Shown in pieces: positions 1 through 8,900 of a stretch of DNA of 12,654 bases. The stretch lies in assembly GCA_035527995.1 (NCBI GenBank), contig DATKZJ010000183.1, positions 1 through 12,654 of the forward strand. Reading direction: 5' to 3'. The stretch is from JAFGTF01 sp035527995. Its GTDB lineage: Bacteria; Spirochaetota; B62-G9; DRHN01. The notes beneath the pieces were generated by a model. It was given only the letters and a program-made list of their open reading frames with translations, ran no database searches and was not told the DNA's origin. Position numbers and translations under genes: made by a program. Position 1 is the stretch's first letter; each line of letters opens with the position of its first letter.

Positions 1-148
1 GTGCGGTTTTCTCGTAGTTGATTAACGGCTTTTCGGTATTTTAGATAAGTGTATGGAGAGAAAAGCGCCAAAAGCCCCGTTCCTTACAGTTTGCTGTTGG
101 TCATGAGAAACGGGGATTAAACGCCCAATTCCTGTGTGAGAAATGGGG
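1..148. repeat. Left copy of terminal inverted repeat
   Basis: Bases 1-148 are the reverse complement of 12507-12654 with one mismatch (142 against 12513). Bases 1-141 match perfectly. Inside lies a short inverted pair, CCCCGTT near 75 and AACGGGG near 110, enclosing about 28 bases. Read outward (minus strand), the last 71 bases form an open frame without a stop that runs off the window. This fits the edge of an insertion sequence or other dispersed repeat present more than once in the genome, but I do not recognise the family. The outer edge is simply the end of the window, so the full repeat is likely longer. Confidence 0.95.
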
Positions 149-269
149 GATAGCTTTCTGTTCCGCCCTAAGCGTATACGGTATCCACCCTTTTCTGGCA
201 CTCTGCAGTGTGAACCCGCGAGGATATGTAAGATAAGCCTGACTGTTCTCTCTTCATGAAAATACCGGG
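149..269. other. Non-coding spacer, nothing recognised
   Basis: Between the left repeat and the hairpins after nifJ I see no gene, tRNA or clear promoter. The only structure is a small palindromic stretch around a CTGCAG site near 207-220. Frames crossing this segment have no protein-like character. Confidence 0.5.
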
Positions 270-289
270 GTGCGCCCTGCCGGGCGCAC
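270..289. other. GC-rich hairpin downstream of nifJ terminator
   Basis: GTGCGCCC (270-277), a four-base loop TGCC, and GGGCGCAC (282-289) form a perfect 8-bp stem. It lies just beyond the nifJ terminator in the direction of nifJ transcription. It has no good U-run on either side (minus strand continues CCCCGGTATTTTC). It could be a backup stop, an mRNA 3' end structure, or a processing site. Confidence 0.6.
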
Positions 290-295
290 TATCAT

Positions 296-326
296 AAAAA
301 ATGGGCTTCCCCGAAAGGGGAAGCCC
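296..326 (-). terminator. Rho-independent terminator of nifJ
   Basis: GGGCTTCCCC (303-312), loop GAAA (313-316), GGGGAAGCCC (317-326) form a perfect 10-bp stem. On the minus strand it is followed by ATTTTTT (the A-run at 296-301). It begins 30 bases after the nifJ stop codon. Stem, short loop and U-run make a textbook intrinsic terminator for leftward transcription. Confidence 0.9.
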
Positions 327-355
327 ACCCTGCTTTCAACAGTATGTTCTATGTA

Positions 356-3300
356 TTACGCTTCCATCTCGGCGAGATGTTTGTATATGTTATACCTGCG
401 CTGTACGTCCTTTTTCGCCTGCCCGAGTAAAAATGAGGCCCTCTCCGGGTTAGCGTTCTTCAGAGCCTTGAACCTGAGCTCGTTGTACATATACTCTTCG
501 AGATCGAGCGACGGCTCCTTGGAATCCAGGATCAGCGGGTTCTTACCCTGCTTCGCAAGATCGGGGTTGTACCGGAAAAGGACCCATGCCCCGGAATCCA
601 CCGCCCGCTTCTGCTCCGTGAGCCCGTTCGACATATCGATCCCGTGCGCGATGCAGTGCGAGTACGCGATCACAAGCGACGGCCCGTTGTATGCATCAGC
701 TTCGTTGAAGGCCTTAACGCACTGGTTCAGGCTTGCACCGAGCGCGACCCTCGCAACATACACGGTACCGTAGGTCATGACCATCATCCCGAGGTCCTTC
801 TTCCCGAGCGACTTTCCAGCCTCAGCGAACTTTGCGATCGCCCCCATTGGAGTCGATTTCGACATCTGTCCACCGGTGTTGGAGTAGACCTCTGTATCAA
901 GGACGAGCGCGTTTACATCCTTGTCGGATGCGAGCACGTGGTCCAGTCCGCCATACCCGATATCGTACGCCCAGCCGTCCCCTCCGAAGAACCATACCGA
1001 CCGTTTGATGAGAAAGTCGGCAAGACTGAACAGGAGCGGGTACACACCGTCTTTCTTACCTTTGAGGAGCTTTTTAAGCTGTGACACCTTCTCCCTCTGA
1101 GACTCTATCCCTTCGGGTTCAGTCTGATCCGCGTTTCGGATCTCTTCCAGAAGCTTCTTGTCGATAAGCTTCTTATCGATAAGTTTCTTATCGAGACCGC
1201 CGCCCTTCTTCAGGAGGTCGTCGATGATCTCGAGGGCGTGTTCCTGCAGCTTGTCCGACGTGAGCCTCATCCCGAACCCGAACTCGGCCGCATCCTCGAA
1301 CAGGGAGTTCGACCATACGGGCCCTCTCCCGTCCTTTCTCGTCGTATACGGTGTGGTGGGCAGGTTTCCCCCGTAGATCGAAGAGCACCCGGTCGCGTTG
1401 CCTATCACCGCCCTGTCGCCGAAGAGCTGGCTGACGAGCTTGACATACGGCGTCTCGCCGCACCCCGCGCAGGCGCCGGAAAATTCGAACGTCGGCGGTA
1501 AAAGCTGCGATCCGAGAACCGTCGTCCTCGGCATGAGGGACGGATCGGTATCGGGAAGACCGATGAAGAACTCCCAGTTTTTTGTCTCCTGTTCACGGAG
1601 CGGTATCTGCTCACCCATCATGAGTGCCTTCTCGTCCGTCTTCTGCCCGTCGACCCTCTTTGCCCCGGGACAGACGTTGGCGCACACGTTGCACCCTGTG
1701 CAGTCCTCGGGAGCGACCTGTACTGTGAACTTCTTCCCCTCAAGTTTCTTTGCGCGTGCATCGACGCTCTTGAAGTTTTTGGGCGCATCTTTAAGATTTC
1801 CGGGCTCGTAGAACTTCACCCGTATCGACGCGTGCGGACACACGAGCGAGCACTGCCCGCACTGGATGCAGAGCTCGGGGTTCCACACAGGTATGAGATC
1901 CGCAATATTTCTTTTTTCGAACTTCGTCGTTCCGGTCGGGTAGGTTCCGTCATCGGGAAGCATAGAGACAGGTATCATCTCACCCCGCTTCGCGATGATC
2001 TCCCCTGTCACCTTCTGGACGAACTCTGGTGAATCTTCCGGAACAGAGGGGAGCATTCGGATCGAGCTCGTCGGCTTATCGGGATATGTCACCTTTTCTA
2101 TGCTGTTGCTCGCCTCATCAACCGCCTTCATATTCATATCTATTACGTTCTGCCCCTTCTTCCCGTAGGTCTTTACGATGTAATCCTTCACGAGCTGGAT
2201 TGCCTCGTCTTTGGGGAGCACTCCAGAAATGAGGAAGAAGGCCGTCTGCATTATTGTGTTGATCCTCGCACCGAGCCCGATCTTCTGAGCGATACTCACC
2301 GCGTTGATCGTATAGAATTCCACTTTCTTCTCTATTACCTGCTCCTGCACTTCACGCGGCATTTTGTCCCATACCTCCGATGCCGGGTAAGGTGAATTGA
2401 GGAGAAAGACCCCTCCTGGTACGAGTTTCGAGAGCATGTCGTACCTCTCGAGGAAGGAGAACTTGTGGCAGGCGAGAAAGCTTGCCTGCGACACAAGGTA
2501 TATACTCTTTATCTGCTGTTTGCCGAAGCGGAGGTGCGATACGGTCATTGCCCCAGCCTTCTTCGAGTCGTATACGAAATATCCCTGGGCGAAGTTGTCC
2601 GTTGCCTCGCCGATTATCTTGATCGAGTTCTTGTTCGCACTCACAGTCCCGTCTGCACCGAGGCCGTAGAAGAGGGCCTTGTGTACTCCCTCAGGCTCCG
2701 ATGAGAAGCTGTCGTCCCATGGAAGCGAGGTGAATGTAACGTCGTCGTGAATTCCGACGGTGAAGTGGTTCTTCGGAGCCTTCTCTTTCAGGTTGTCGAG
2801 AACTGATTTCGCCATTCCTGCGTTGAATTCGGCGGAACCGAGGCCGTATCTCCCTCCGACTATGACCGGATAGTCCTTGAAGGGCGCGTACCTTTCGCTC
2901 ATCGCCTCTCCTACCGCTGTTCGGATATCTTCGTACAGCGGCTCGCCGATTGAGCCCGGTTCCTTTGTCCGGTCTAGAACTGCGATCGCCTTCACGCTCT
3001 TCGGGAGGGCACCGATGAAATCCTTTGTACTGAAGGGCCGAAACAGGCGCACCTTCACCACTCCGACCTTCTCTCCCTTTCCGGTGAGGTGGTTTACGAC
3101 CTCCTCCATCGCCTCTGCGCCCGATCCCATGAGCACGACAACACGGTCGGCATCTTCCGCACCGATGTAGTCGAAAAGGTGGTAGACCCGGCCCGTGAGC
3201 TTGGCGAACCTGTCCATATACTCCTGTACGATAGCGGGTGTTTTAAGATAGTACGGGTTCACAGTTTCCCGTGCTGCGAAGAAAACATCGGGGTTCTGCG

Positions 3301-3955
3301 AGGTACCGCGGATTTTCGGATTTTCCGGGTTGAGTCCCCTCATCCGGTGTTCTATTACATACTCGTCATCTATCATCGCCTTCATATCTTCATAGGTAAG
3401 CTGCTCTATCTTCTGTATTTCGTGAGAGAGCCGAAAACCGTCGAAAAAGTGCACAAAAGGAACCCTCGCCTTCAGGGCAGCGGCCTGCGCGATAAGGGCG
3501 AAGTCCATTATCTCCTGGACGGATGCTGACGGAAGAAGTCCAAATCCGGTCGTCCTGGCCGCCATGACATCAGAGTGATCCCCGAATATGGAGAGCGCCT
3601 GGCATGCGATAGAGCGTGCGGTGACGTGAAACACAGTAGGAGAGAGCTCTCCTGCTATCTTGTACATGTTTGGGAGCATGAGAAGCAGCCCCTGCGATGC
3701 TGTAAACGTAGTGGTAAGGGCCCCGGTCGTCAGCGCGCCGTGCACCGCGCCCGATGCTCCTCCTTCAGACTGCATCTCCGTAACGAGAGGCACAGTGCCC
3801 CAGATATTTTTTCTCCCCTTTGCGCTCCAGGCGTCGGACAATTCTCCCATAGGGGATGAGGGCGTTATCGGATATATAGCGATAACTTCGTTCGTGGCAT
3901 GCGCAACCCACGCAGCCGCAGTGTTGCCGTCCATTGGTACCATTTCTCTTTCCAT
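356..3955 (-). CDS. nifJ: Pyruvate:ferredoxin (flavodoxin) oxidoreductase
   Basis: A 1199-residue single-chain enzyme that oxidises pyruvate plus CoA to acetyl-CoA and CO2 and passes electrons to ferredoxin or flavodoxin; cytoplasmic, central to anaerobic metabolism. The N-terminal domain has YPITPSSPMGE (28-38). Two ferredoxin-like clusters follow: C696/C699/C702/C706 and C752/C755/C758/C762. The proximal cluster uses C829, C832, C857 and C1101. The thiamine diphosphate motif begins GGDGWAYDIG at 991. The ATG at 3955 is preceded by AGAGGGG, and from it T31, E64 and R114 fall on the same numbers as the substrate-site residues of Desulfovibrio africanus PFOR. A TTG 18 bases upstream is a weaker start. 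Length is normal. One oddity is a DKKLI tandem repeat at 922-936. It has its own upstream AT-rich region and a strong terminator, so it is probably transcribed alone. Confidence 0.97.
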   Translation of the reverse strand: MEREMVPMDGNTAAAWVAHATNEVIAIYPITPSSPMGELSDAWSAKGRKNIWGTVPLVTEMQSEGGASGAVHGALTTGALTTTFTASQGLLLMLPNMYKIAGELSPTVFHVTARSIACQALSIFGDHSDVMAARTTGFGLLPSASVQEIMDFALIAQAAALKARVPFVHFFDGFRLSHEIQKIEQLTYEDMKAMIDDEYVIEHRMRGLNPENPKIRGTSQNPDVFFAARETVNPYYLKTPAIVQEYMDRFAKLTGRVYHLFDYIGAEDADRVVVLMGSGAEAMEEVVNHLTGKGEKVGVVKVRLFRPFSTKDFIGALPKSVKAIAVLDRTKEPGSIGEPLYEDIRTAVGEAMSERYAPFKDYPVIVGGRYGLGSAEFNAGMAKSVLDNLKEKAPKNHFTVGIHDDVTFTSLPWDDSFSSEPEGVHKALFYGLGADGTVSANKNSIKIIGEATDNFAQGYFVYDSKKAGAMTVSHLRFGKQQIKSIYLVSQASFLACHKFSFLERYDMLSKLVPGGVFLLNSPYPASEVWDKMPREVQEQVIEKKVEFYTINAVSIAQKIGLGARINTIMQTAFFLISGVLPKDEAIQLVKDYIVKTYGKKGQNVIDMNMKAVDEASNSIEKVTYPDKPTSSIRMLPSVPEDSPEFVQKVTGEIIAKRGEMIPVSMLPDDGTYPTGTTKFEKRNIADLIPVWNPELCIQCGQCSLVCPHASIRVKFYEPGNLKDAPKNFKSVDARAKKLEGKKFTVQVAPEDCTGCNVCANVCPGAKRVDGQKTDEKALMMGEQIPLREQETKNWEFFIGLPDTDPSLMPRTTVLGSQLLPPTFEFSGACAGCGETPYVKLVSQLFGDRAVIGNATGCSSIYGGNLPTTPYTTRKDGRGPVWSNSLFEDAAEFGFGMRLTSDKLQEHALEIIDDLLKKGGGLDKKLIDKKLIDKKLLEEIRNADQTEPEGIESQREKVSQLKKLLKGKKDGVYPLLFSLADFLIKRSVWFFGGDGWAYDIGYGGLDHVLASDKDVNALVLDTEVYSNTGGQMSKSTPMGAIAKFAEAGKSLGKKDLGMMVMTYGTVYVARVALGASLNQCVKAFNEADAYNGPSLVIAYSHCIAHGIDMSNGLTEQKRAVDSGAWVLFRYNPDLAKQGKNPLILDSKEPSLDLEEYMYNELRFKALKNANPERASFLLGQAKKDVQRRYNIYKHLAEMEA
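1148..1192 (-). repeat. Three tandem 15-bp repeats inside nifJ
   Basis: Three consecutive in-frame 15-base units encode DKKLI, DKKLI and DKKLL (residues 922-936 of the enzyme). Units one and two differ by a single base (third position of a Lys codon), and the third has a few more changes. They lie in a lysine-rich surface segment between the proximal-cluster region and the thiamine diphosphate motif, a place where a small insertion is plausible. Recent slippage duplication is the simplest origin. Confidence 0.85.
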
Positions 3956-3959
3956 TTTA

Positions 3960-4029
3960 TCCCCTCTTTCCAAATATTCTTAATTAATAAAACTTTAACA
4001 AGGTTAATACTTTTTTAATACGCTATCAA
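3960..4029 (-). promoter_or_regulatory. AT-rich nifJ upstream region, candidate promoter
   Basis: This is the AT-rich part of the 145-base gap between the kinase gene and the nifJ start. Minus-strand boxes seen are TTGATA (4024-4029, a good -35 match but no good -10 at standard distance) and TTGTTA (3996-4001) with AATATT (3973-3978) at 17 bp. The second pair would leave a leader of only about 11 bases. The ribosome-binding site AGAGGGG ends 5 to 6 bases before the ATG at 3955. A promoter is likely here; the exact boxes are uncertain. Confidence 0.4.
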
Positions 4030-4052
4030 GATAATTACATGAGAGGCAGGCA

Positions 4053-4071
4053 GTGAGGTCCTTGGCCTCAC
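4053..4071. other. Hairpin after the kinase gene
   Basis: GTGAGGTC (4053-4060), loop CTT, GGCCTCAC (4064-4071) form an 8-bp stem with one G-U pair, about 30 bases downstream of the kinase stop. No U-run follows on the minus strand, so it is a poor intrinsic terminator. It may weaken read-through into nifJ or protect an mRNA end. Confidence 0.45.
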
Positions 4072-4100
4072 TTTAAGCCAAAGGCGACCGAGGCAGTCCT

Positions 4101-4526
4101 CTACCGATTTTCTTCAAGATACTTCACAATGGTGAGCCGGTTTGTCCTGTTATTTAGGTATTCGTAATGGATTTCGTCCATCATTTCACGCATGATATAT
4201 ATACCCAGGCCTCTCTCCTTTGACTCTGAGAAGTGGTCATCGATATCGATGATCTCCTGCTCGATCGGGTTGAACCTTTCACCCTCATGCTCGTAGATGA
4301 TGATGAACCGCCCATCCCCTTTCCTGCACTCGATGGAAAAGCTTCTTTTTGCTCTGCTCCCGAGGGCATGTTCTATGACATTCGCGCTCCACTCATCACA
4401 CGAGATCTCTATCTTCGTAATATCTGAAGAGGATGCTCCGGCTTCTCTCGCGGCCTTTGCGATAAACTCTCTGGCCTTCGAAAGGTTCGCAAGATCCGAA
4501 TCGAGATTAATCTTATTGCTCCCCAT
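4101..4526 (-). CDS. RsbW/SpoIIAB-type anti-sigma serine kinase
   Basis: A 141-residue GHKL ATPase of the anti-sigma kinase family (HATPase_c_2). Such proteins phosphorylate a STAS antagonist on Ser/Thr and sequester a sigma factor or other partner when the antagonist is phosphorylated. The N-box is EISCDEWSANVIEHAL (40-55; E45, N49 and H53 in the expected positions). A weak G1-like segment HEGERFNP follows at 80-87, and the G2 box RGLGIYIMREMMDEI at 105-119. Length is typical. It starts 3 bases after the STAS gene stop, with GGGAG in the end of that gene as its ribosome-binding site, so the two are co-translated. The STAS protein next door is its likely substrate. No sigma factor gene lies in the window, so its downstream target is unknown. 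Confidence 0.92.
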   Translation of the reverse strand: MGSNKINLDSDLANLSKAREFIAKAAREAGASSSDITKIEISCDEWSANVIEHALGSRAKRSFSIECRKGDGRFIIIYEHEGERFNPIEQEIIDIDDHFSESKERGLGIYIMREMMDEIHYEYLNNRTNRLTIVKYLEENR

Positions 4527-4529
4527 ATC

Positions 4530-5075
4530 TCACTCTCCCTCGGAAACTCCTGTCACGGCACCGAGATCGTCTACAGAGATGGTACCCTTGCACCCGGTAC
4601 AGCGAAACGTTCCCGATCGCCCGGTCTTGAGCTTTCTCTTGCAGAAGGGACAGTCGAACGTCAGCGGGAACTTCTCGGCCTGACCTCCCGAAGCGTTTGT
4701 TCCCCCTCTCAAGAATAGGAGCGCCTCGTCGAAATTAGATGCAATCTTGAAGAACTTGGTAAACCCCAGCAGTTGAAACACCTCCATCACCTTCTCCTGC
4801 AGGTCGAAGAGGACCATGTTTCCCTTCCTCTGCCGGAGGTTCTTCAGAAATGAGGTAAACGCCCCTATGCCTGTTGAGCTTATGTAGTTCAATCCGCCGA
4901 GATTGAATAGAATATACTTCACCCCTGAGTTGATGAGCTCGTTGATATGGGACTGGAACTCAGGAGAGTTGTACGTGTCGAGGTAGCCGTTGAGAACAAG
5001 CTGAATCGTCTCCCCGTCTCCACCAACCTGCATTGGAGTTATCCTTAGAGAATCCTTGATCGTAATCTCTTCCAT
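4530..5075 (-). CDS. STAS anti-sigma antagonist with C-terminal zinc ribbon
   Basis: A 181-residue cytoplasmic protein. Residues about 10-123 form a STAS domain (RsbV/SpoIIAA family) with the hallmark NYISSTGIGAF; S66 or S67 is the expected phosphorylation site for the kinase encoded just downstream. In partner switching, the dephosphorylated form binds the kinase and releases its client. Residues 141-168 add a small four-cysteine module (CPFC at 142-145, CTGC at 159-162, ending CKGTISV) that looks like a zinc ribbon. Typical RsbV and SpoIIAA proteins are about 110-120 residues and lack it. The start has GAGGG eight bases upstream and its own candidate promoter. The ribbon could bind zinc structurally, mediate protein or nucleic-acid contact, or sense thiol oxidation; nothing here decides which. 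Confidence 0.9.
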   Translation of the reverse strand: MEEITIKDSLRITPMQVGGDGETIQLVLNGYLDTYNSPEFQSHINELINSGVKYILFNLGGLNYISSTGIGAFTSFLKNLRQRKGNMVLFDLQEKVMEVFQLLGFTKFFKIASNFDEALLFLRGGTNASGGQAEKFPLTFDCPFCKRKLKTGRSGTFRCTGCKGTISVDDLGAVTGVSEGE

Positions 5076-5107
5076 CTATCAGCCCTCAAATTCTGTTTGT
5101 TTACTCA

Positions 5108-5137
5108 AATATACACCGATTCCGGACAATATTACAA
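5108..5137 (-). promoter_or_regulatory. Candidate sigma70-type promoter for the STAS-kinase pair
   Basis: On the minus strand TTGTAA (5132-5137) and TATATT (5108-5113) are 18 bp apart, a fair -35/-10 pair. A start about 5101 would leave a 26-base leader containing GAGGG before the ATG at 5075. The 136-base gap between bacterioferritin and the STAS gene holds no U-tailed hairpin, so read-through from bacterioferritin is also possible. Confidence 0.5.
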
Positions 5138-5211
5138 GTCCTATATCATCGCTATTGCGGCTGCAGCCATAATCGGTGCATATTCAGGCAAGATTGCAGG
5201 AGAACCCTCTC

Positions 5212-5679
5212 TCAACCTGTTTGCGTACTGAGAAATATTTGCAGAGTCATCTGTTCGATCTGATCCTGCAGCTCCTCTATCTCATCGAGATGCCTGTCCT
5301 CGTCATTCAGTATATCTTCCAGTATCTCTCGGGTTGCAAAATCGTCCACATCACCGGCCAGCTTTATCGCGCTGTTATATACTTTTATCGCATCGGTCTC
5401 CGCGGCGTTGTCGTTTGCGAGCTGTTTCGGCACTTCCGCCCCGATCTTTACTTCCTTTAGTTTGCCGACAATCGGAATGCCCTCCAGAAACAGTATTCTT
5501 GCTATGAGCTTTTCAGCATGCTTCATCTCATCGATCGCCCGCTTCTCGAAATATTCATGCAGCTTATCGTATCCCCAGTTATTACACATCTCAGAGTGAA
5601 CTATATATTGATTAACAGCTGTCAACTCATCCGCGAGCAGTAAGTTTAAGGTCCCGATTAGTTTGTCATTCCCTTTCAT
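5212..5679 (-). CDS. bfr: Bacterioferritin
   Basis: A 155-residue four-helix ferritin-like protein that forms a 24-subunit cytoplasmic shell, oxidises Fe(II) at a di-iron site and stores it as a ferric mineral. All ferroxidase ligands fall at the numbers used for Escherichia coli Bfr: E18, E51, H54, E94, E127 and H130, with Y25. M52, the residue that ligates heme at the dimer interface, is also present, so this is true bacterioferritin and not plain ferritin. The start has a strong GAGGAGG five bases upstream. It is followed after 136 bases by the STAS gene on the same strand. The upstream gap carries three copies of an unusual motif that may be operators. In anaerobes such proteins guard against oxygen and peroxide as well as storing iron. 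Confidence 0.96.
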   Translation of the reverse strand: MKGNDKLIGTLNLLLADELTAVNQYIVHSEMCNNWGYDKLHEYFEKRAIDEMKHAEKLIARILFLEGIPIVGKLKEVKIGAEVPKQLANDNAAETDAIKVYNSAIKLAGDVDDFATREILEDILNDEDRHLDEIEELQDQIEQMTLQIFLSTQTG

Positions 5680-5706
5680 TGAAGCCTCCTCTGTGACTGT
5701 TTTATG

Positions 5707-5860
5707 ATAATTAGTTCTTGGTGAATGATTAGTATGTTCACAAGAAAAAACATTGATGAATAAGTTGGTTTCATGTGACTATTTCACTCGCAACTAATTA
5801 TTGAGCTGGTGTATAAAGCAATGTCGGTGAATTGGTAATTATTCACCAGCGACTAATTAT
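5707..5860. promoter_or_regulatory. Three-copy motif upstream of bfr, candidate operators
   Basis: A motif close to ATAATTAGTNNNTGGTGAAT occurs three times in the gap before bfr: plus strand at 5707-5726, minus strand at 5841-5860, and a weaker minus-strand copy at 5782-5801. Copies one and three extend to 25 bases (5707-5731 and 5836-5860) and match at 21 of 25 in opposite orientation. Copy three is also half of a palindrome, GGTGAAT (5826-5832) and ATTCACC (5841-5847). The arms GTGAA/TTCAC recur near each copy. This looks like a set of repressor or activator sites for bfr. The rest of the 301-base gap (5861-5980) has only a weak hairpin with a short U-run (5893-5906 on the minus strand), a doubtful terminator for the phosphatase gene, and no gene. 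Confidence 0.5.
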
Positions 5861-5980
5861 ATTATACTACTCATTTTTATGTAATGCAAAATCCTTGAAC
5901 CCAAGATCCCCACCGGGTTGCCATCATCTCATGACAGATGGAAAGCTCTATACGCCAAAATATCGTGCCGGGTCCTCCTC

Positions 5981-8900
5981 CTATTTCACCTTCATTACCA
6001 TAAGTGTCATATCATCGTACTGTTCGGCCTTTCCGACGAACCCCAGCACATCGTCCATGATGAAATTTGCCATCTCCTTCGATTCCCTGTCCGCGAATTC
6101 GGGAACGACTCCTGAGAGCCTCTCCATACCGTACTCATTGTCCTCTTCGTTCCTCGCCTCGTGAATCCCGTCGGTAAAGAAAACGACGGCGTCGCCGGCT
6201 AAAAGCTTTATCGGCTTCTCCTCCGAGTACTCGACATCCGAGAGAACGCCGATGGGAAACGATCCTTCGGGAGGGGTCACCAGTCTGCACTTCTTTTCTT
6301 TTTTCTTATACACCATGAGCGGCCCGTACCCGGCATTTGTATAGCGGAAGGTCTTCTTCTGCATGTCGAACACCGCAAAGAGCAGGGTTGCAAAGCGATC
6401 GCTCGCTATATCAGCCGCGAGTGTGTTGTTGATGAGGGTGACCACACGTCCGGGGTCGCTCACTCCAGACCCGATGAGCGATTTGAAAACCGAACGTATC
6501 ATTATCATCATGAGTGAAGCGGGGATGCCCTTCCCGGCCACGTCGCTCATGATAAGACCGTATCTGCCGTCGTCGACCTGTATGAAATCGTAGTAATCTC
6601 CGCCGACCCCGCTCGCAGCCTTATAGAAGCCGTCGATGCTTATACGGTCTGTATCGATACCGGTCGACGGAATAAGGTCCTGCTGTATGCCCCGGGCGAT
6701 CTCGAGCTGCTCGTCGAGCTTCGCCCTGTTTTCCATCTGCTGCTGATATTCGAGGAGCCGCTCTGTCATCCGGTTGAACTCGAGTGCGAGCATCCCTATC
6801 TCGTCACGCGCCTTCAGATGTATCTTGTAGTCGAGATTCCCGCTCCCTATGATGTCAACCCCCTTTGCGAGTATCTTTATAGGCTTGATCGTAATGGTGG
6901 CGAGGAGTATTGCACCGATGATCCCCACGACGATGGTAACGAGTGTGATGATTATCGTGTTGTATATGCTTTTGCGGCGAAGCTCGTCGATAGTCGCAAA
7001 TATGCTGTCTGTCGAATACCCGATCCTCACCGTACCGATGCGCGTACCCGCAAATACCACGGGAGACGAGAGCTCATAGAGCTCATGCAGATCTTCCTCA
7101 TGGAAAGCCGGGTCTATCAGGACGGATTCCGACACTGCAGCAGCCATGGTGAACTCGTCCTCGATCCTCTTTCCGATCTGTTCCAGGTCTGAATGCGCGA
7201 CTACCCTGTTCTTCGGATCAAGGATGATACTGTACCTTATGTCCCTGTTCTCCATGGTCTTCGAGACGACAGATAACAACAGGAGCTCGTCGTTGTTGAG
7301 GATCCCCTCCCTTGCGACAATTGTCAAATTCTCGAGAGAGAGCCCCGCCTTGTCGAACACCTGCCCTGCGAGAGCCCGCTTCTCCTGTTCGATTCCGACA
7401 ACGCTGAGGATGGTGCTTATCCCGACCGTCAAAAGGAGCACGAGGGCCCCTATCAGAATGCTGAATTTGAATCTGAGTCCAAACTTCAGTTTACCAGACT
7501 TTGCCATCGTCTTTCCCTCGCCTAATGAAAGATACCTTCCCAGAACATCGAAAGTGATAACAAGAGTAATAAAGAGAAGCCCACCGAGCAGGATCATGAG
7601 TGAGAGGTTCAGAAAAGGGTTCGCTCTGAAGGTACTCCTGCTCAAAAGCCATAGAGGAGCCGTCTCTTCCGGCTGGGTTTCAACGATCACCGGAATCGGT
7701 CTCATTTTTATTTCAACCCGGGAAGTTTCGCTCACATTTCCCGCATGGTCAACCGATATGACGCTGAACCACCACTTTCCGCCATCAACTCCATCGAGCT
7801 TCACCCTCCCGCGTGTCGTACGAATCCTTGGGACGGAAAGGGTGGCCTTCTTTTTGGAGAGAGAGTAGTTGAAGCCCGCGATGTCCTCGCCCTCCACGTC
7901 CCACTGGAAGATGGGTGCGTTCCCCTCATAGAAGCCCCCGTCGTCGAAAGCGAGCGGCTGGACCACAGGTGGAGGGGGAGGGGTGAGGTCTGCGATAAAT
8001 GGAACGGTAACCGTCTCGGAGAGGTTCCCCGCCCGGTCGGCCGCCCTCATGTGAAGATAATACGCCCCCTCCTCATCCGGGGAAAGATTGAGGCTTTTGA
8101 TGTCGGTATCGAGGTTCACCAGCTCCGGGAGGTCGTGCTCGTTTCTGTTGAAGAGATAGCAGTAGCCTTCGATCCCGGATGAATCCTCAGGCTCCTTCCA
8201 GTTTACGAGCAGTCCCTCTTTTCCGATATAACCGTTTCCGACGGATTCGATGGACACCTTTTCCACTCTCCGGTCCGGCCCGATATATCCGACCCCCTCC
8301 CCGCCTTCTATGAGGATACGGAGCCCGTCATCGGACCGAAACAGAGAGTACCCTTTAACCGATCCCGAAAGGGGACCTTCTTCGATCCACGTTCCGTCCT
8401 TTCCCCTCGCGCAGTAGATTCTGTCCTTCCCGTCTCTCTCATCAATATAGATTACGAGCCTCTCCCCATCTACGATGAGGAGCATCGGCTCTCTCGCATT
8501 GAACGGTGAGCTGTTGATCTTTCTTGCGTCTCCGAGAGGGTTGCCTGAGAGGTCAAAATCTCTCCCGTATATACCCCACGCGCCGTCGCGATCGCTCTCC
8601 CACAGGAGTGTGAATTTATCGTCGTCAAAGGTCAGGTGAGGACGGACGCTCTCGCCGAGTACCTCCTCGGTGAGGTTTTTTGGAGCAGACCATGTGTCCC
8701 CGTGGTCTGAAGAGACCGCGAGGTATATATCGAAAACAGAGGCCTCCCGCTCGGAGAAGGGCCTTGACTGCCATACCACGTAAAGGTCCTCTCCGTGACT
8801 GCGTATATTCGGAAAGAAGCTCCCTGCAAATCCCCTGGCAATCTGTTTTGGAACGGTCACTGTTTCTGCTCCGCCCCTGCTCTTCACGTAGAAGAAGTCT

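Noticed and set aside
1..148. Terminal repeats as the ends of a linear plasmid or phage
   Set aside because: The genes between are ordinary metabolic and signalling genes with no replication, packaging or structural genes. The 141-base flush match is better explained by assembly.
5141..5211. Short minus-strand frame after bfr ending PEYAPIMAAAAIAMI and stop
   Set aside because: It resembles a protein-sorting tail, but it is only about 24 codons, has no start signal and could be chance. There is no sign of the rest of such a gene.
5775..5787. GTGA-N5-TCAC as a CRP/FNR-type site
   Set aside because: The spacing is one base short of the CRP pattern, and the site is better explained as part of the three-copy motif.
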